Shown here in pieces: positions 25,340 through 35,821 of a DNA stretch of 64,000 nucleotides. The position numbers were made by a program, and so were the translations under genes. Under the pieces are notes generated by a model. It did no database searches and had not been told where the DNA came from. It saw only the letters and a list, made by a program, of their open reading frames with translations. How positions within the stretch are numbered: the stretch's first letter is position 1; every line of letters begins with the position of its first letter. This DNA is from Synechocystis sp. PCC 7338 (lineage in GTDB: Bacteria; Cyanobacteriota; Cyanobacteriia; Cyanobacteriales; Microcystaceae): assembly GCF_018282115.1 (NCBI RefSeq), contig NZ_CP054306.1, positions 3,147,488-3,211,487 on the forward strand, read 5' to 3'.

Positions 25340-28300
25340 TCAGATAGCATCCAGACCAAAAATTGACTGTTGTTCTAGGGCCTGGAGAGAACCAGTGGTA
25401 AAAACGTCTGATGACAGCCAATTCCAGTCTCCATCTGTGTTCCAAACACCAATTTCACCAGTCCCAAAATTTTGCCAAAGTACTTGGTTAATCCCATTAA
25501 CCATTTCTGCCGCTAGACCCTGCCAATCACCAAGATTGTTTTCAAATACTTCACCTAGATATTTGATCGGCGCTGTTAAATCATCTCTGGTTTGAACATA
25601 ATAGTTACCAAAAATACCTTCTAGGAAACTAGTGTTACCTTGGGTTTCAATATTGGTGAGGCGATCGCCAAGAAGTTCATCACCGTTAAGATCGACCTGG
25701 AAAGTAATTTCTGCTTCCAAAGTTTTAAAAGAATTGGCAGGCCAAGTTTCAGACGAAATCCAGTTCCAGTTACTATCGGCATTCCAAACCCCAATTTCGC
25801 CAGTATCAGGATTTTCCCAAAGCACCTGATTAATGCCATTGACCGTTTCTGCTTCTAGAATTTGCCAATTACCAAAACTACCGCTTACAAAAGGCTGATT
25901 CTGGTACAAAAGAGTTACTTCACTACCGTCGGCCAATTGTACGAAGAAAAGATTACCTTCAACAACAACATCTATCTCATTCTGTGGCTCGGGAGCAAGG
26001 GGAGGAACATTGAATAGACTCTCTGCGGTATTAGAGTAGGAATTGATCGTGCCATAGACATCATTATTGTTTTGGAACTGGCCATAAACATTGCTAAAAC
26101 TCCCGCCAGGGCTACTAGGGGCAGAATTATTACTGAATAGCAAATTGTCACCGGCCACGGCAGAATTGTCGGTGATAAAGATAGCACCGCCCAATGCTTG
26201 CCCAGGATTACCACCGCTTCCTGCTTGGGTTGTGTTGTTTTGGAACGTGGAATTGGTAATGGTAACCGTGGCAGCATTAACAACCACTGCACCACCTAAA
26301 CCAGAACCACCGCCGCCGGTGCCCCCACCTCCAGGGCTACTGCCACTAAATACTTCTGGATCTTCTCCGTCACTACCATTGGTTCCATTGCCACCAATGC
26401 CAGATCCACCACCGCTACCGCCGGATCCGCCACCGCCTGCACGATTGGCATCATTAGTAGCTTTAGGGCCGGCTCCACCACCGCCTCCTCCAGCTCCGCC
26501 ACCAGCACCGAAGCCGCCAACTCCACCAATACCACCGTTGCCACCATTTGAAACATCAGTTCCAAATGTACCGCCACTACCACCACCACCACCACCAGCT
26601 CCACCACCACCGATCCCAAAGCTGGGACCGGAAGTACCATTGCCGCCGGTGCCGCCACTTTTACCGTTCTCTACGGATCCTGCTGCCCCCCCATTACTGG
26701 AAGTACCATTGTTATTGAAAAGCCCACCACCACCGCCGGCTTGGGGTTTATCATCAGGGGTTCCGGCAAATTCACCGCCGCCACCACGGGCCCCGGCCGT
26801 TCCGTTGCCGCCCACCGCTCGATTGCTATCAAAAACTACATTATCAACAATAACGGTGCTGCCTGAGCGGATTGTGAGGGCACCACCACCGCCGACACCA
26901 CCGCCACCGCCCATTGCTCCGCTGCTCCCTTGGGCATGGCCCCCTTGTAGGTTCATGTAGGAAAGGGAAACCGTAGCCCCAGCGATATCAAAAATATTAT
27001 TGAAGGCTGAGCCGGGAGCTTTAATGGTTGGGCTACCAAAGACTCCTGCGGTCTGAAAGGTAATATCATTGCCCGTACTGATCGAGGGCAATCGACTACT
27101 TAGTTGAATAGTATTATTACCAATGCTAGTTAAATCAATTGTGTCAGCACCAGGGTTATTGCCCGCATCAATAATGGCCTGCCGGAGGGAACCCGCGCCA
27201 GAATCATTTGTATTGGTTACGGTAATGGGAGCTGACGCTTGAGCGCCTTGAACAAATAAATCCGTGCCATTGGAGACAACCTCTAAAAGGGGAAGAAAAA
27301 CACTCTGCACCCTGGCTAAATATTCATCATCGAGGGCAATCAAAACATCCGGGCCATACTGAATTAAGCTGAGATCCCCCTGACGGGAAGCTAATCCCTT
27401 AAGCCCGATGATGTCTAGATCTAATTCAAAGTCCAGAATTGCGTTGAAAGAATTGCCAAAATCAACATCCGCAATCCAAAACTGATCTGCTCCGGCTCCT
27501 CCTGTCATCAGGTTTTTACCACTGCCCCGCACAAAGAAAACATCATTACCATCACCACCGAAGGCTTTATCTCTCTGTCCCAGGAAGAACGTATCGTCGC
27601 CATCACCTCCATCTAGGTTATTGGCTCCACGATCGCCGGAAGCATCGAGGATATCGTTTCCTAAGCCCCCAAAGAGGGAATCATTTTGTCCCGCAATCAG
27701 GTTGTCATTGCCCGCACCACCATAAACTTGATTGTTACCCTGGCCCAGACTCAAATCTACTAAGTCATCTCCCCCTAGGGCAAAGACGAAATTGTCCTTG
27801 CCGACAAATCCAGGAAAAATTCCCGGCACAATGGTTTCGCCATCTTCGGTACCAGAGACTGTGTTAGACGCAATAGCGGTGGATTCAAATAGATTATTGC
27901 TTTGTTGAATCAAGAGTTTAGTTCCTTCATTTACATATTGGTCGTAGGTAATGTCCCGTTCCGTAACCGTTCCTTGCTTTATCCAGTTCTGGAAGTCACT
28001 GGCAACAATGAAGGAGTCATGACCCAGGACAGTGAAAATATTCGTGGTATCAGACAGAGTTGTGAGGGTTTCCACATTTAAAGTGACTCGATTGTTAACC
28101 CCTAGGTCAATGACTTCAATACCCCTAATCCGGCTACCAATTGTGGTATCGGTGAGGTCGAGGTTGTTGGAAGACAGAATGAAACTGTTGAGTTGCAAAG
28201 TATCTTTTCCACTGCCCCCGTCCAAGCGTTCAAAGTTAAGACTGCCGATGGAAAGTAGGTCATTGCCTTGGCCGCCATTCATCACCACTCGTCCTCCGGC

Positions 28301-31300
28301 GGAGACGTTAACGCCAGCACTCTGGAGAATGTCATTACCCTGACCCCCATTCATAATGTGGGGAGCGGCGGCTGTGGCTAACTGGGTCGCCGAAAAAATG
28401 TCGTTATCAACGGTGCCCAGATAGGTAACATTTTGGGTAAAATCTCCACCAAAGACGTTGTAACCCAACCCCGAAACCCCCTGGGAATTATCACCCTGGG
28501 CCCCAATGCCAAGGTCTGCAAAGCCATCGCCATTGACATCGCTCAGTCCACCGACAAAGGAACCGGCAAAGGAATTGGCTTCGGCGCCAACGGTTTCAAA
28601 TCCATTACTGCCATTTAAATTGGACAGATCAACCGATCCACCAACTCCTAAATTAGCCCCCCCAAATAGGGTATAAACGCTACCTTTCGTATCACCCTGA
28701 TTATTTCCTGCGCTGGGGGCGCTCACCACTAGATCATCATAGCCATCGCCATTGATATCACCACCGCCGGTGACACTGTAGCCGACAATGCCCGAACTAC
28801 TAGGATCCTGGATGGTGAAGCCATTGCCACCATTTAAGTTGTTGAGGCTGAAAGAACCACTACTGCCAAGGCTACGACCTCCAAAGACAACGTAGGCCGC
28901 GCCAGTCTGGCCAGCATTAAGATCATTGGTCAAACCAACAATAAAGTCCCCAAAGCCATCGCCGTTGAGATCCCCGGCCAAGCTAATGCTTCCCACTCCT
29001 CCTTGCTCTGCTAAAGCGGAGCCTGCGATTGGGGCGAGCTCAAAGCCGTTACTACCATTGAGAGTTGCTAAATTGATGGAGGAATTGGACGCTAAATTGT
29101 TTTTGCCAAACACAACATAGCCGAAGAGGTTATTGGCAGAAAAATCAATGCCGACTAATCCAAAATCTTCGAAACCGTCGCCATTAACATCCCCGAGGGA
29201 GTTGATCGCAGAAATAGGTTTTCCGGCTTCGATTTGAATGGGTAAAGATTGACTTAACACATTGACGTTGCTAGTGCTCCCATTGCTCCAAGCCTGTTGT
29301 CCGAAAACAATGAAGGGGTTAAGGTTGGCACTACTGATCAAAACATCATCAATGCCGTCGCCATTAAAATCGCCGGAGGCTAGATTAACTAGTTTTCCTT
29401 GATTGGGAACGCCAGTCACGGTGATGTTGACACCTCCATTGCTCGCCAGTAAATCGTTGATACCAATGCCGGTATTGGGGTTAACGTTTGACCAGATGGA
29501 GGAATCTTCGCTACCGAAAACAATGGTTGCGTAGCTCTGTCCTTGGGCACCACTGCGAGCAACAACAAAATCGGTGATGCCATCGTTGTTGAAGTCGCCA
29601 TAGTCGAGGGTTTGCTGACCTAAAATCAAGCCATCATCGCTGGCGATCGTTATTGACACACTGTCCACAAAGGTGCTGGGTTGGGCTGGGTCACTGCCAA
29701 AAAAGATGTAGGCAACTTTCCCTCCTGCGCCATTAAAGCCCGCATCCGCAATTAATGTGTCAATATAGCCGTCATTATTGATATCTGCCCCCAACTTTAC
29801 TGTTCCAATTTCATTACCGGTGATGGGCTGGAAAACAAAGCCGTTATCACTCCGCAATTTGGTCACATCGATACTGCCGCCGGCCCCGACCCATGGATGC
29901 CCATAGGCAATATAAATTTGGCTAGTTTCCACCCCTGGATAGAGTTGAGGCGTGGCGATCGCCAAATCGGGGGAGCCATCTCCATTGACATCCCCAATGG
30001 AGCCTAGGCCTAGGCCCAATTGGGTGCCGGAGTTGGGGTTATTAAATAAAAAGACACGGTTGTTGAGAGTATTGACATCCGATAGTTCCAACACCCCTTG
30101 ATTAAGGAAATCAGACCATTGGCCAGTGCCCAAAATTAGATAACTCTGGCCGGTGGCACTGCTGGGTCCGTTAGTCCCTAGGGTGGGGGCACTGATTATA
30201 AAGTCGTCAAACAAGTCATTATTGATATCCCCGACAGCGGAAATGGAGTAACCTGCATTGCCTCCCACGTTTTGGGTAGTGTCGTAAATGCCGTTGATGA
30301 TAAACCCATCGGTACCATCGAGATTTTGTAGGTCAATCGCGTTATCCCACCCCGAAGCCTTACCAAAAACCACATAGGCCCGTCCTAAACCATTAATGCC
30401 ATTGGCGGCGGAATTGGCGGCACTGACAATAAAGTCATCGAAACCATCATTGTTAATGTCCCCGGCATTGACCACATTGGTGCCAGCGTTGTCGGCGATG
30501 GTGAAGTCCGGTTGCAGATTTGGATCCGTTGGCGTCCCTCCATCCACGTTGGAGGGATTATAAAAAGCTTGTCCGTTGAGAATTAGGCCATTACTGCCAT
30601 TGAGTTGGTTTAAATTCAAAGAACCACTTAAACCCGTGCCACCAAAGGCAACATAGACTTGACCGCCGAAGGCCGGAGGCTTACTATCCGCATCTTCACT
30701 GCCGGAATAATCTACCGGATTAGCCTGGGGTGCCCCGAGTAACAGATCGGAAACACCATCCCCATTGATGTCTGCTACCCCTAGTCCTGTCCCGATCTGA
30801 CCTGTACCCGTATTGAGAACGAAGCCGCCACTACCTAAGTTGTCAAGATTCAGGGAAGTGGTGTTGCCCAAGGCATTTTTAATGGTTGACCCATAGACTA
30901 CATAGACCGTATTAATAGCAGGAGCACTAACAATCACATCCGCGACCCCATCCCCTGTCACATCGGCGATCGCCGTTTTAAAGCCGGCTCCATTCCCCGC
31001 TTGATTGGACTCCAAAACCAAGGCAGTGGAAAGATCAATGGCGCTTTGGCCACCGTTAACGTCACTACCACGCAGAATATACACTTTGCCGGCCAAGTTT
31101 TGTACTGAATTTTGAGGGGCACCCAAAACCAGGTCATTCAGGCCGTCACCATCTAAATCAGCGGCCGCCATGGCGGTTCCCAACAGGCTTTGACTGGCTC
31201 CTTGGATAATCACACCATTGCTACCGTCAAGACTATCCAGGGATAGGCCCTGATCCCGGATGCCCACAATCGAGTCGCCATAGATAACATAGACAGCACC

Positions 31301-34300
31301 ATTGCCACTATTTTTGGCCGGTGCACCCACTAGGAAATCATCAGTCCCATCCCCGTTAATATCTCCCGCCGGGGCGATCGCCATACCGGCTTGGGCAAGG
31401 GGATCCGCATTTAAAATAAAACCACTGTCAATTTCCGCTAAATTGGTCGGTTCATCATCTGTCGTCGTCACCGTAGCCACCAGTTCCAGCTTCCCATTCC
31501 CCAAACGCAAACCATCCAGGCGAATATGGGCATCTTCGTGGTCACTGGTAAACAATACCCGGAATTTTTCACTCCGCCGTTCGGTAATCTCGTCATTTAG
31601 GATATCGATACTAATTTCCTTGAGAATTTCCCCTGGGGCAAAGCTCAACATTCCCGCCTGGGCAAGATAATCCGCCCCCGCTGTGGCAGAGCCATCCACC
31701 GTACGGTAATTAAAACTTACCGCTTCTTCAACGTCCCCAGTACGGCGCACCACCACAACCGCAGAACCATCGCTCTCTTTCACCTGAATGGGCGCAACCT
31801 GGAGTTGACTAGAACCTGTACTGTTACTGTGGGGAATGTGTAAGCGCAAGTCACTTTCCGCCGCAATACCGTTATGGGTAGGCTGATCAAAAGCAGAATT
31901 AACCGTTTGATTGCTGATGCTGTTGCTAATTTCGATCACCTCCGCCACGGTTTGGAAGGTGGTGAGGTTCGATAAATCCGGGCTAAACAAAGCCGCTGGT
32001 GCCCATTCCGCAAACTGCTGATTGTAAGAACTGTAAAAAATACTCACGCCATCATCGGCGGCGGGATTCACTTCTGTCCAGAATATTGTCGGTTCGCCCC
32101 CCACCGTTGCCGACACTGGCGTTTCCAGTAAACGTAGGTCGCCGCTGGCTATCTCTTGGGCATTGCTCCAGCCTGTGCCATTCCAAAAAGAACCGAACAA
32201 GGTATCTTCTTTGGTGCCATCACCATCATCATCCGCCACTACCCAGGAAAGAAGTAATTCACCATTGCCCATCTGATTTAGGGTCAAGGCTTGAGGGGAT
32301 TGAATACTTGGATAAATGGGAGTGGCATCACTCCAGGTTGCGCCATTGTCCCTGGAAATAGAGAAAAGTAGCGTACTTGTAGATAAGGACTCTACCAAGT
32401 TTGACTGATTAACCGTCCCATCGGGGTTAAAAATATCTGGATTACCGTTATTCCAGACTATTAGAATATCTCCACTGGCAGTCTCGGCAATTACTGGATC
32501 AAAATTCATCCCATCGCTATTGGGAATCACCAACAAATCGCCCCAGGTAGTACCTCCATCGGTAGAGCTGGCTAACAACACCTGAGATAAATTATCGTCA
32601 TGGGTATCTTTCACCCATGTAACAAAAATATTGCCATTACCGGCATTCAAAACACTGGGGGAAAGATCATTGGTCACATCTGAGCTGATGCTATCTCCCA
32701 CCAAGGGATTGCCCGGATGAATTGCAGTGCTTCCTTGGATGAAATTAGGATCTATCCCTACGAACAGATTATCAGGGTCGAAACCAACGAGTCGGTTCTC
32801 CGCCACCAGGCTCGGGTTGTCAAAGTCCTGCTCAACGGTGAAAGTATCCGACCAATTTTTGCCAAAAAGGGTTAGACCCAGGGTTAAAAGCTCTTGCAAA
32901 CTATCAAAACCAGGATTGGGAAAAACCTCGAAGTTGGACTGGATATCAAGTTTGCTGTTAAATTCGAGCAATGTAACGTTAAAAGCTGCTAGCTTTAATT
33001 TGCCCGACAGTCCAACGCCAAAACCAAGAAATCCAGAATTTTCTACGCCTGGAATTAGGGCTAGGGTTTCTGATTGTTGGGGGCTAGGGGCTTCCAAACT
33101 AAAGGGAGGAGCAAGAAAATCCGTCTCAGCTTGTTCTGTGTCGATCAGCCAGTTGAGTTGGCTTGGGTCATCTCCCGGCTGAGCAGGAGTTCCATCAGGG
33201 CGAACTAAAGAGAACCGGTAATTACTGTCGATGGTTTCTGCCTGGGCATTGGCCAAGCTTGAATCACCAGTAACTAGGGCTTGGGGAGTGAAGTCAAAGT
33301 CCGTACTCCATTTTTGTTTGAGCGTAAAAGATAAACTAAAAAACAACCCTAGTAAAGCTTCAGCATCGGCGCCAAAAAACTCGAAGGTAGTTTTTCCTGG
33401 CAACAAATTACGTTCATACTCTCCCCTGAGCCGTAAAGAGTCTGAAGCCGAAAATGTGTTCCCACTGCCATCAAACAAAAAATCTAGGCTTAACTTGCCT
33501 TGGAGACGGCCCTTGAGAGAGACTTTATTTTTGCCAAAAGTGAGCGCCCCCGATAACTCATCTTGCAACTGAAGAAAGGCTGAAATCCCGCGAGTATCTG
33601 AACCAATCAGGTCTGTAAAATTGATGCCTCCACCAAAGGCCAAAGCATTACTAAAAGTCAAAGAGCCATTAAAAAAGCTCACTGGAAGGTCAATTTTTTT
33701 ACTATTTGTTTTTGTGACCAAAAAAGTTCCCGGAACCTGGATATCACCCCCATCAGGAGCGACAAGTTCTAAGGTAAGAGGTGCATTGGGGGCAATAAAG
33801 CTACTAGGATTGAGGGGCTTGACCTGGGTAAGGGTGGTGTGGAGGATTTCCCAGTTTCTGAGGTCGATGACTTGGCTATACAAGTCCTTGTCAGCCTGGG
33901 GATCATTAAGGTCAATTTTTTCGGTAATTAGGAGTAAGTTCCCGTCGGCGGTCGTCTGCAACCGCATATTTTCGTCATTTACCGCGTCGTCGGTGAGCTT
34001 GAATTTTTCGCCCCAGTTATACTGTCCTAGGCTATTGAGAATACCGCTGGCCCCTTGAATATCCGCGTTATTACCGTCTCCCTCGATCCAGGAAATGAAA
34101 ATGCCTTCTACGGAACTTGCGGCGTCTTGGCCTTTGCTTTGTACCCCCGTTGTAATTCTGAGTTCTTTGGCACTAACACTGTCGGCGATCGGAGCAGATT
34201 CCCGCCATCGCCTAGCGGACGGGTCGTAGTAAGCGTGGTAAATGACGTTATTTTGGTTCCAAACCAAATGGGTGAAACCATTGGCATCAGTGGCGATCGC

Positions 34301-34324
34301 CGGAGTCTGGGTAGAGGTAGCCAT
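25340..34324 (-). CDS. Giant multidomain RTX/FG-GAP/Calx-beta surface or secreted protein
   Basis: A protein of about 2994 residues. In order: a propeller-like region (1-180), an unrecognised region (210-480), a second sialidase-like part with Asp-boxes SSTDGGTTWG and SRDNGATWS (560-840) and a Calx-beta domain (about 850-970). Then come fourteen FG-GAP/integrin-like repeats of type DINGDGxxDFLVGAP (985-1970). RTX repeats such as GGAGNDNLIAGQND follow (2000-2290), then a Gly-rich beta-helix segment (2380-2760), and two Trp-rich repeats at the C-terminus. There is no signal peptide; the RTX repeats suggest type I secretion. The ATG at 34324 is preferred to TTG 34363. PCC 6803 has a similar protein of about 3000 residues (Slr1403, by memory). 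Role in adhesion or calcium binding is inferred. Confidence 0.88.
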   Translation of the reverse strand: MATSTQTPAIATDANGFTHLVWNQNNVIYHAYYDPSARRWRESAPIADSVSAKELRITTGVQSKGQDAASSVEGIFISWIEGDGNNADIQGASGILNSLGQYNWGEKFKLTDDAVNDENMRLQTTADGNLLLITEKIDLNDPQADKDLYSQVIDLRNWEILHTTLTQVKPLNPSSFIAPNAPLTLELVAPDGGDIQVPGTFLVTKTNSKKIDLPVSFFNGSLTFSNALAFGGGINFTDLIGSDTRGISAFLQLQDELSGALTFGKNKVSLKGRLQGKLSLDFLFDGSGNTFSASDSLRLRGEYERNLLPGKTTFEFFGADAEALLGLFFSLSFTLKQKWSTDFDFTPQALVTGDSSLANAQAETIDSNYRFSLVRPDGTPAQPGDDPSQLNWLIDTEQAETDFLAPPFSLEAPSPQQSETLALIPGVENSGFLGFGVGLSGKLKLAAFNVTLLEFNSKLDIQSNFEVFPNPGFDSLQELLTLGLTLFGKNWSDTFTVEQDFDNPSLVAENRLVGFDPDNLFVGIDPNFIQGSTAIHPGNPLVGDSISSDVTNDLSPSVLNAGNGNIFVTWVKDTHDDNLSQVLLASSTDGGTTWGDLLVIPNSDGMNFDPVIAETASGDILIVWNNGNPDIFNPDGTVNQSNLVESLSTSTLLFSISRDNGATWSDATPIYPSIQSPQALTLNQMGNGELLLSWVVADDDGDGTKEDTLFGSFWNGTGWSNAQEIASGDLRLLETPVSATVGGEPTIFWTEVNPAADDGVSIFYSSYNQQFAEWAPAALFSPDLSNLTTFQTVAEVIEISNSISNQTVNSAFDQPTHNGIAAESDLRLHIPHSNSTGSSQLQVAPIQVKESDGSAVVVVRRTGDVEEAVSFNYRTVDGSATAGADYLAQAGMLSFAPGEILKEISIDILNDEITERRSEKFRVLFTSDHEDAHIRLDGLRLGNGKLELVATVTTTDDEPTNLAEIDSGFILNADPLAQAGMAIAPAGDINGDGTDDFLVGAPAKNSGNGAVYVIYGDSIVGIRDQGLSLDSLDGSNGVIIQGASQSLLGTAMAAADLDGDGLNDLVLGAPQNSVQNLAGKVYILRGSDVNGGQSAIDLSTALVLESNQAGNGAGFKTAIADVTGDGVADVIVSAPAINTVYVVYGSTIKNALGNTTSLNLDNLGSGGFVLNTGTGQIGTGLGVADINGDGVSDLLLGAPQANPVDYSGSEDADSKPPAFGGQVYVAFGGTGLSGSLNLNQLNGSNGLILNGQAFYNPSNVDGGTPTDPNLQPDFTIADNAGTNVVNAGDINNDGFDDFIVSAANSAANGINGLGRAYVVFGKASGWDNAIDLQNLDGTDGFIINGIYDTTQNVGGNAGYSISAVGDINNDLFDDFIISAPTLGTNGPSSATGQSYLILGTGQWSDFLNQGVLELSDVNTLNNRVFLFNNPNSGTQLGLGLGSIGDVNGDGSPDLAIATPQLYPGVETSQIYIAYGHPWVGAGGSIDVTKLRSDNGFVFQPITGNEIGTVKLGADINNDGYIDTLIADAGFNGAGGKVAYIFFGSDPAQPSTFVDSVSITIASDDGLILGQQTLDYGDFNNDGITDFVVARSGAQGQSYATIVFGSEDSSIWSNVNPNTGIGINDLLASNGGVNITVTGVPNQGKLVNLASGDFNGDGIDDVLISSANLNPFIVFGQQAWSNGSTSNVNVLSQSLPIQIEAGKPISAINSLGDVNGDGFEDFGLVGIDFSANNLFGYVVFGKNNLASNSSINLATLNGSNGFELAPIAGSALAEQGGVGSISLAGDLNGDGFGDFIVGLTNDLNAGQTGAAYVVFGGRSLGSSGSFSLNNLNGGNGFTIQDPSSSGIVGYSVTGGGDINGDGYDDLVVSAPSAGNNQGDTKGSVYTLFGGANLGVGGSVDLSNLNGSNGFETVGAEANSFAGSFVGGLSDVNGDGFADLGIGAQGDNSQGVSGLGYNVFGGDFTQNVTYLGTVDNDIFSATQLATAAAPHIMNGGQGNDILQSAGVNVSAGGRVVMNGGQGNDLLSIGSLNFERLDGGSGKDTLQLNSFILSSNNLDLTDTTIGSRIRGIEVIDLGVNNRVTLNVETLTTLSDTTNIFTVLGHDSFIVASDFQNWIKQGTVTERDITYDQYVNEGTKLLIQQSNNLFESTAIASNTVSGTEDGETIVPGIFPGFVGKDNFVFALGGDDLVDLSLGQGNNQVYGGAGNDNLIAGQNDSLFGGLGNDILDASGDRGANNLDGGDGDDTFFLGQRDKAFGGDGNDVFFVRGSGKNLMTGGAGADQFWIADVDFGNSFNAILDFELDLDIIGLKGLASRQGDLSLIQYGPDVLIALDDEYLARVQSVFLPLLEVVSNGTDLFVQGAQASAPITVTNTNDSGAGSLRQAIIDAGNNPGADTIDLTSIGNNTIQLSSRLPSISTGNDITFQTAGVFGSPTIKAPGSAFNNIFDIAGATVSLSYMNLQGGHAQGSSGAMGGGGGVGGGGALTIRSGSTVIVDNVVFDSNRAVGGNGTAGARGGGGEFAGTPDDKPQAGGGGGLFNNNGTSSNGGAAGSVENGKSGGTGGNGTSGPSFGIGGGGAGGGGGGSGGTFGTDVSNGGNGGIGGVGGFGAGGGAGGGGGGAGPKATNDANRAGGGGSGGSGGGSGIGGNGTNGSDGEDPEVFSGSSPGGGGTGGGGSGLGGAVVVNAATVTITNSTFQNNTTQAGSGGNPGQALGGAIFITDNSAVAGDNLLFSNNSAPSSPGGSFSNVYGQFQNNNDVYGTINSYSNTAESLFNVPPLAPEPQNEIDVVVEGNLFFVQLADGSEVTLLYQNQPFVSGSFGNWQILEAETVNGINQVLWENPDTGEIGVWNADSNWNWISSETWPANSFKTLEAEITFQVDLNGDELLGDRLTNIETQGNTSFLEGIFGNYYVQTRDDLTAPIKYLGEVFENNLGDWQGLAAEMVNGINQVLWQNFGTGEIGVWNTDGDWNWLSSDVFTTGSLQALEQQSIFGLDAI

Positions 34325-34995
34325 AAATACTTTATATGGAACAGAAAAAAAAGAGGGCGTCAAACAAAATAGAAAGTATGTATGTCTGTAGCCGGCAGGT
34401 GGAAGCCTCCGGGGAAACTGCCTAGGGTCATAGATAAGTTACCATTATTTTTCCAGAAAATCTCATAACCTTTGCTTAACCATCTTTCATGCCGGTGTTA
34501 CGCCCCACAATTTAAGCAACAATTTTTAGAAAGCTAAACCCTTCATTTGGAGGGTTTTTCCAGATAATTTCCCCGGCCGCTTTTTTCTGAGTCCTTACTT
34601 CTAAGCTGTTTAACACTCCCTGCCGTAAACGACGAGGAACCTTTAGCTATTGCCCCTCTCCAACCGGAGCTTTAGTGAGGAGAACTAAGAAAGAACAACT
34701 CCAATGGGTTAATCTTTTCTAAGTCGGCATGATGGGCAGTGGCAAGATTAGTGGGGGGCTCCTATTGACAGAACAGTTGAGATAGCGTTCTTCTGACTCT
34801 GATGTGTTGATTGAACGGGTGACAGACTAGGCGATCGCCGCTCCAAATTTATTGTTCAACCCACATTCCAGCTGATCGCCACTCAGAATTTACTACCATT
34901 GCCATTTTTTCTGCTGATTTTCCCAAAATATCCCAACTTTTGGGACTTCACACTGACGGTTCAAAGTTTCAAATAACATTTCTGGAGATACACCA
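34325..34995. other. Long intergenic region between the giant gene and the SDR gene
   Basis: About 670 bp with no credible protein gene. It must hold the promoter of the giant gene (minus) and of the SDR gene (plus). One hairpin with a short T-run lies at 34536-34560. A 15-base word (TCCAATGGGTTAATC) at 34700-34714 recurs at 25327-25341, next to the stop of the giant gene. A HIP1 octamer lies near 34831. The SDR start has GGAG at 34983-34986. Confidence 0.5.
34536..34560 (+). terminator. Possible Rho-independent terminator or small-RNA end
   Basis: AAACCCT, an eight-base loop, AGGGTTT and two more T: a seven-pair stem with a T-run on the plus strand. No plus-strand gene lies upstream within the region, so it may end a short non-coding RNA or be chance. 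Confidence 0.35.
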
Positions 34996-35736
34996 ATGGC
35001 TTGCGATATTGCCAATAAAATCATTCTCGTGACCGGTGCCAATCGGGGTATAGGTAAGGTGCTGGTAGAGTCTTTTTTGGAGCACGGAGCCGCTAGAGTT
35101 TACGCCGCCGTCAGAAACCTGGACAGTGCCGCCCCTCTAGTGGAGCAATATGGCGACAAAGTCGTCCCTATTTTTATCGATCTGGCAGACCCAGAATCCA
35201 TTGCCACCGCCGCCCAAACCGCAACGGATGTGGAAATTGTGGTCAACAATGCCGGGGTACAAAAAGTGGCATCTCCCTTAGCTGAAGAGGCGATCGCCTG
35301 TCTGAAATTTGAAATGGAGACCAATGTGTATGGCTTAATTACCATGGCCCAGTCCTTTGCGCCGGTGCTCAAGGCCAATGGGGGAGGAGCTTTTGTGCAA
35401 CTTAACTCAGTAGTTTCCCTAAAATCATTTTCCAATGTGGCCACCTACTCGGCTTCCAAAGCGGCAGCTTATTCCATCACCCAGGCATTGTGGGAATTGC
35501 TTAGTGAGCAAGGCACTCTGGTTCTGAGTGTCCACCCCGGCCCCCTGGCCACCGAAATGACCCATGCTTCTGGAAGGGCCGATATTGCCGAGCCCCCCAC
35601 CTTAGCGGCAGATGCCATTATCGAAGCCCTCAGATCCGGCGAGTTTCATGTTTTTCCCCACGACACCATGGCCAAACAAATGGGTACTGCCTATCAGAGC
35701 TTTGCCAAAAGTGTAATTGAGGTTAATTATGGCTAA
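34996..35736 (+). CDS. Short-chain dehydrogenase/reductase (SDR)
   Basis: A 246-residue classical SDR. TGANRGIG binds NAD(P) near residues 14-21, VVNNAGVQ is the structural NNAG motif and YSASK carries the catalytic Tyr and Lys near 154-158. A Ser in VQLNSVVSLKS supplies the third catalytic residue. It is cytoplasmic and of normal length. GGAG lies ten bases ahead of the ATG. The substrate is not known. The following gene starts 85 bp downstream on the same strand. Confidence 0.9.
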   Translation: MACDIANKIILVTGANRGIGKVLVESFLEHGAARVYAAVRNLDSAAPLVEQYGDKVVPIFIDLADPESIATAAQTATDVEIVVNNAGVQKVASPLAEEAIACLKFEMETNVYGLITMAQSFAPVLKANGGGAFVQLNSVVSLKSFSNVATYSASKAAAYSITQALWELLSEQGTLVLSVHPGPLATEMTHASGRADIAEPPTLAADAIIEALRSGEFHVFPHDTMAKQMGTAYQSFAKSVIEVNYG

Positions 35737-35821
35737 AAGCTAGAGTGCTGGTGAGGATTTTAGTTTTTCACGACAACGATTCAGGGTCAAAATATAGCCA
35801 AAATATAAATTTCGCCCACCC

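Noticed and set aside
26300-26900. Triplet-like GGT/GGC repeats as a possible satellite
   Set aside because: They encode the Gly-rich beta-helix region and vary at third positions, as coding repeats do.
26091-26960. Open frame of 289 codons, very rich in Pro and Leu, plus strand
   Set aside because: It is the complement of the Gly-rich segment of the giant protein; repeat codons keep the other strand free of stops.
28400-31420. Regular spacing suggesting a CRISPR-like array
   Set aside because: The period comes from FG-GAP protein repeats; the DNA units are not identical and have no constant spacer length.
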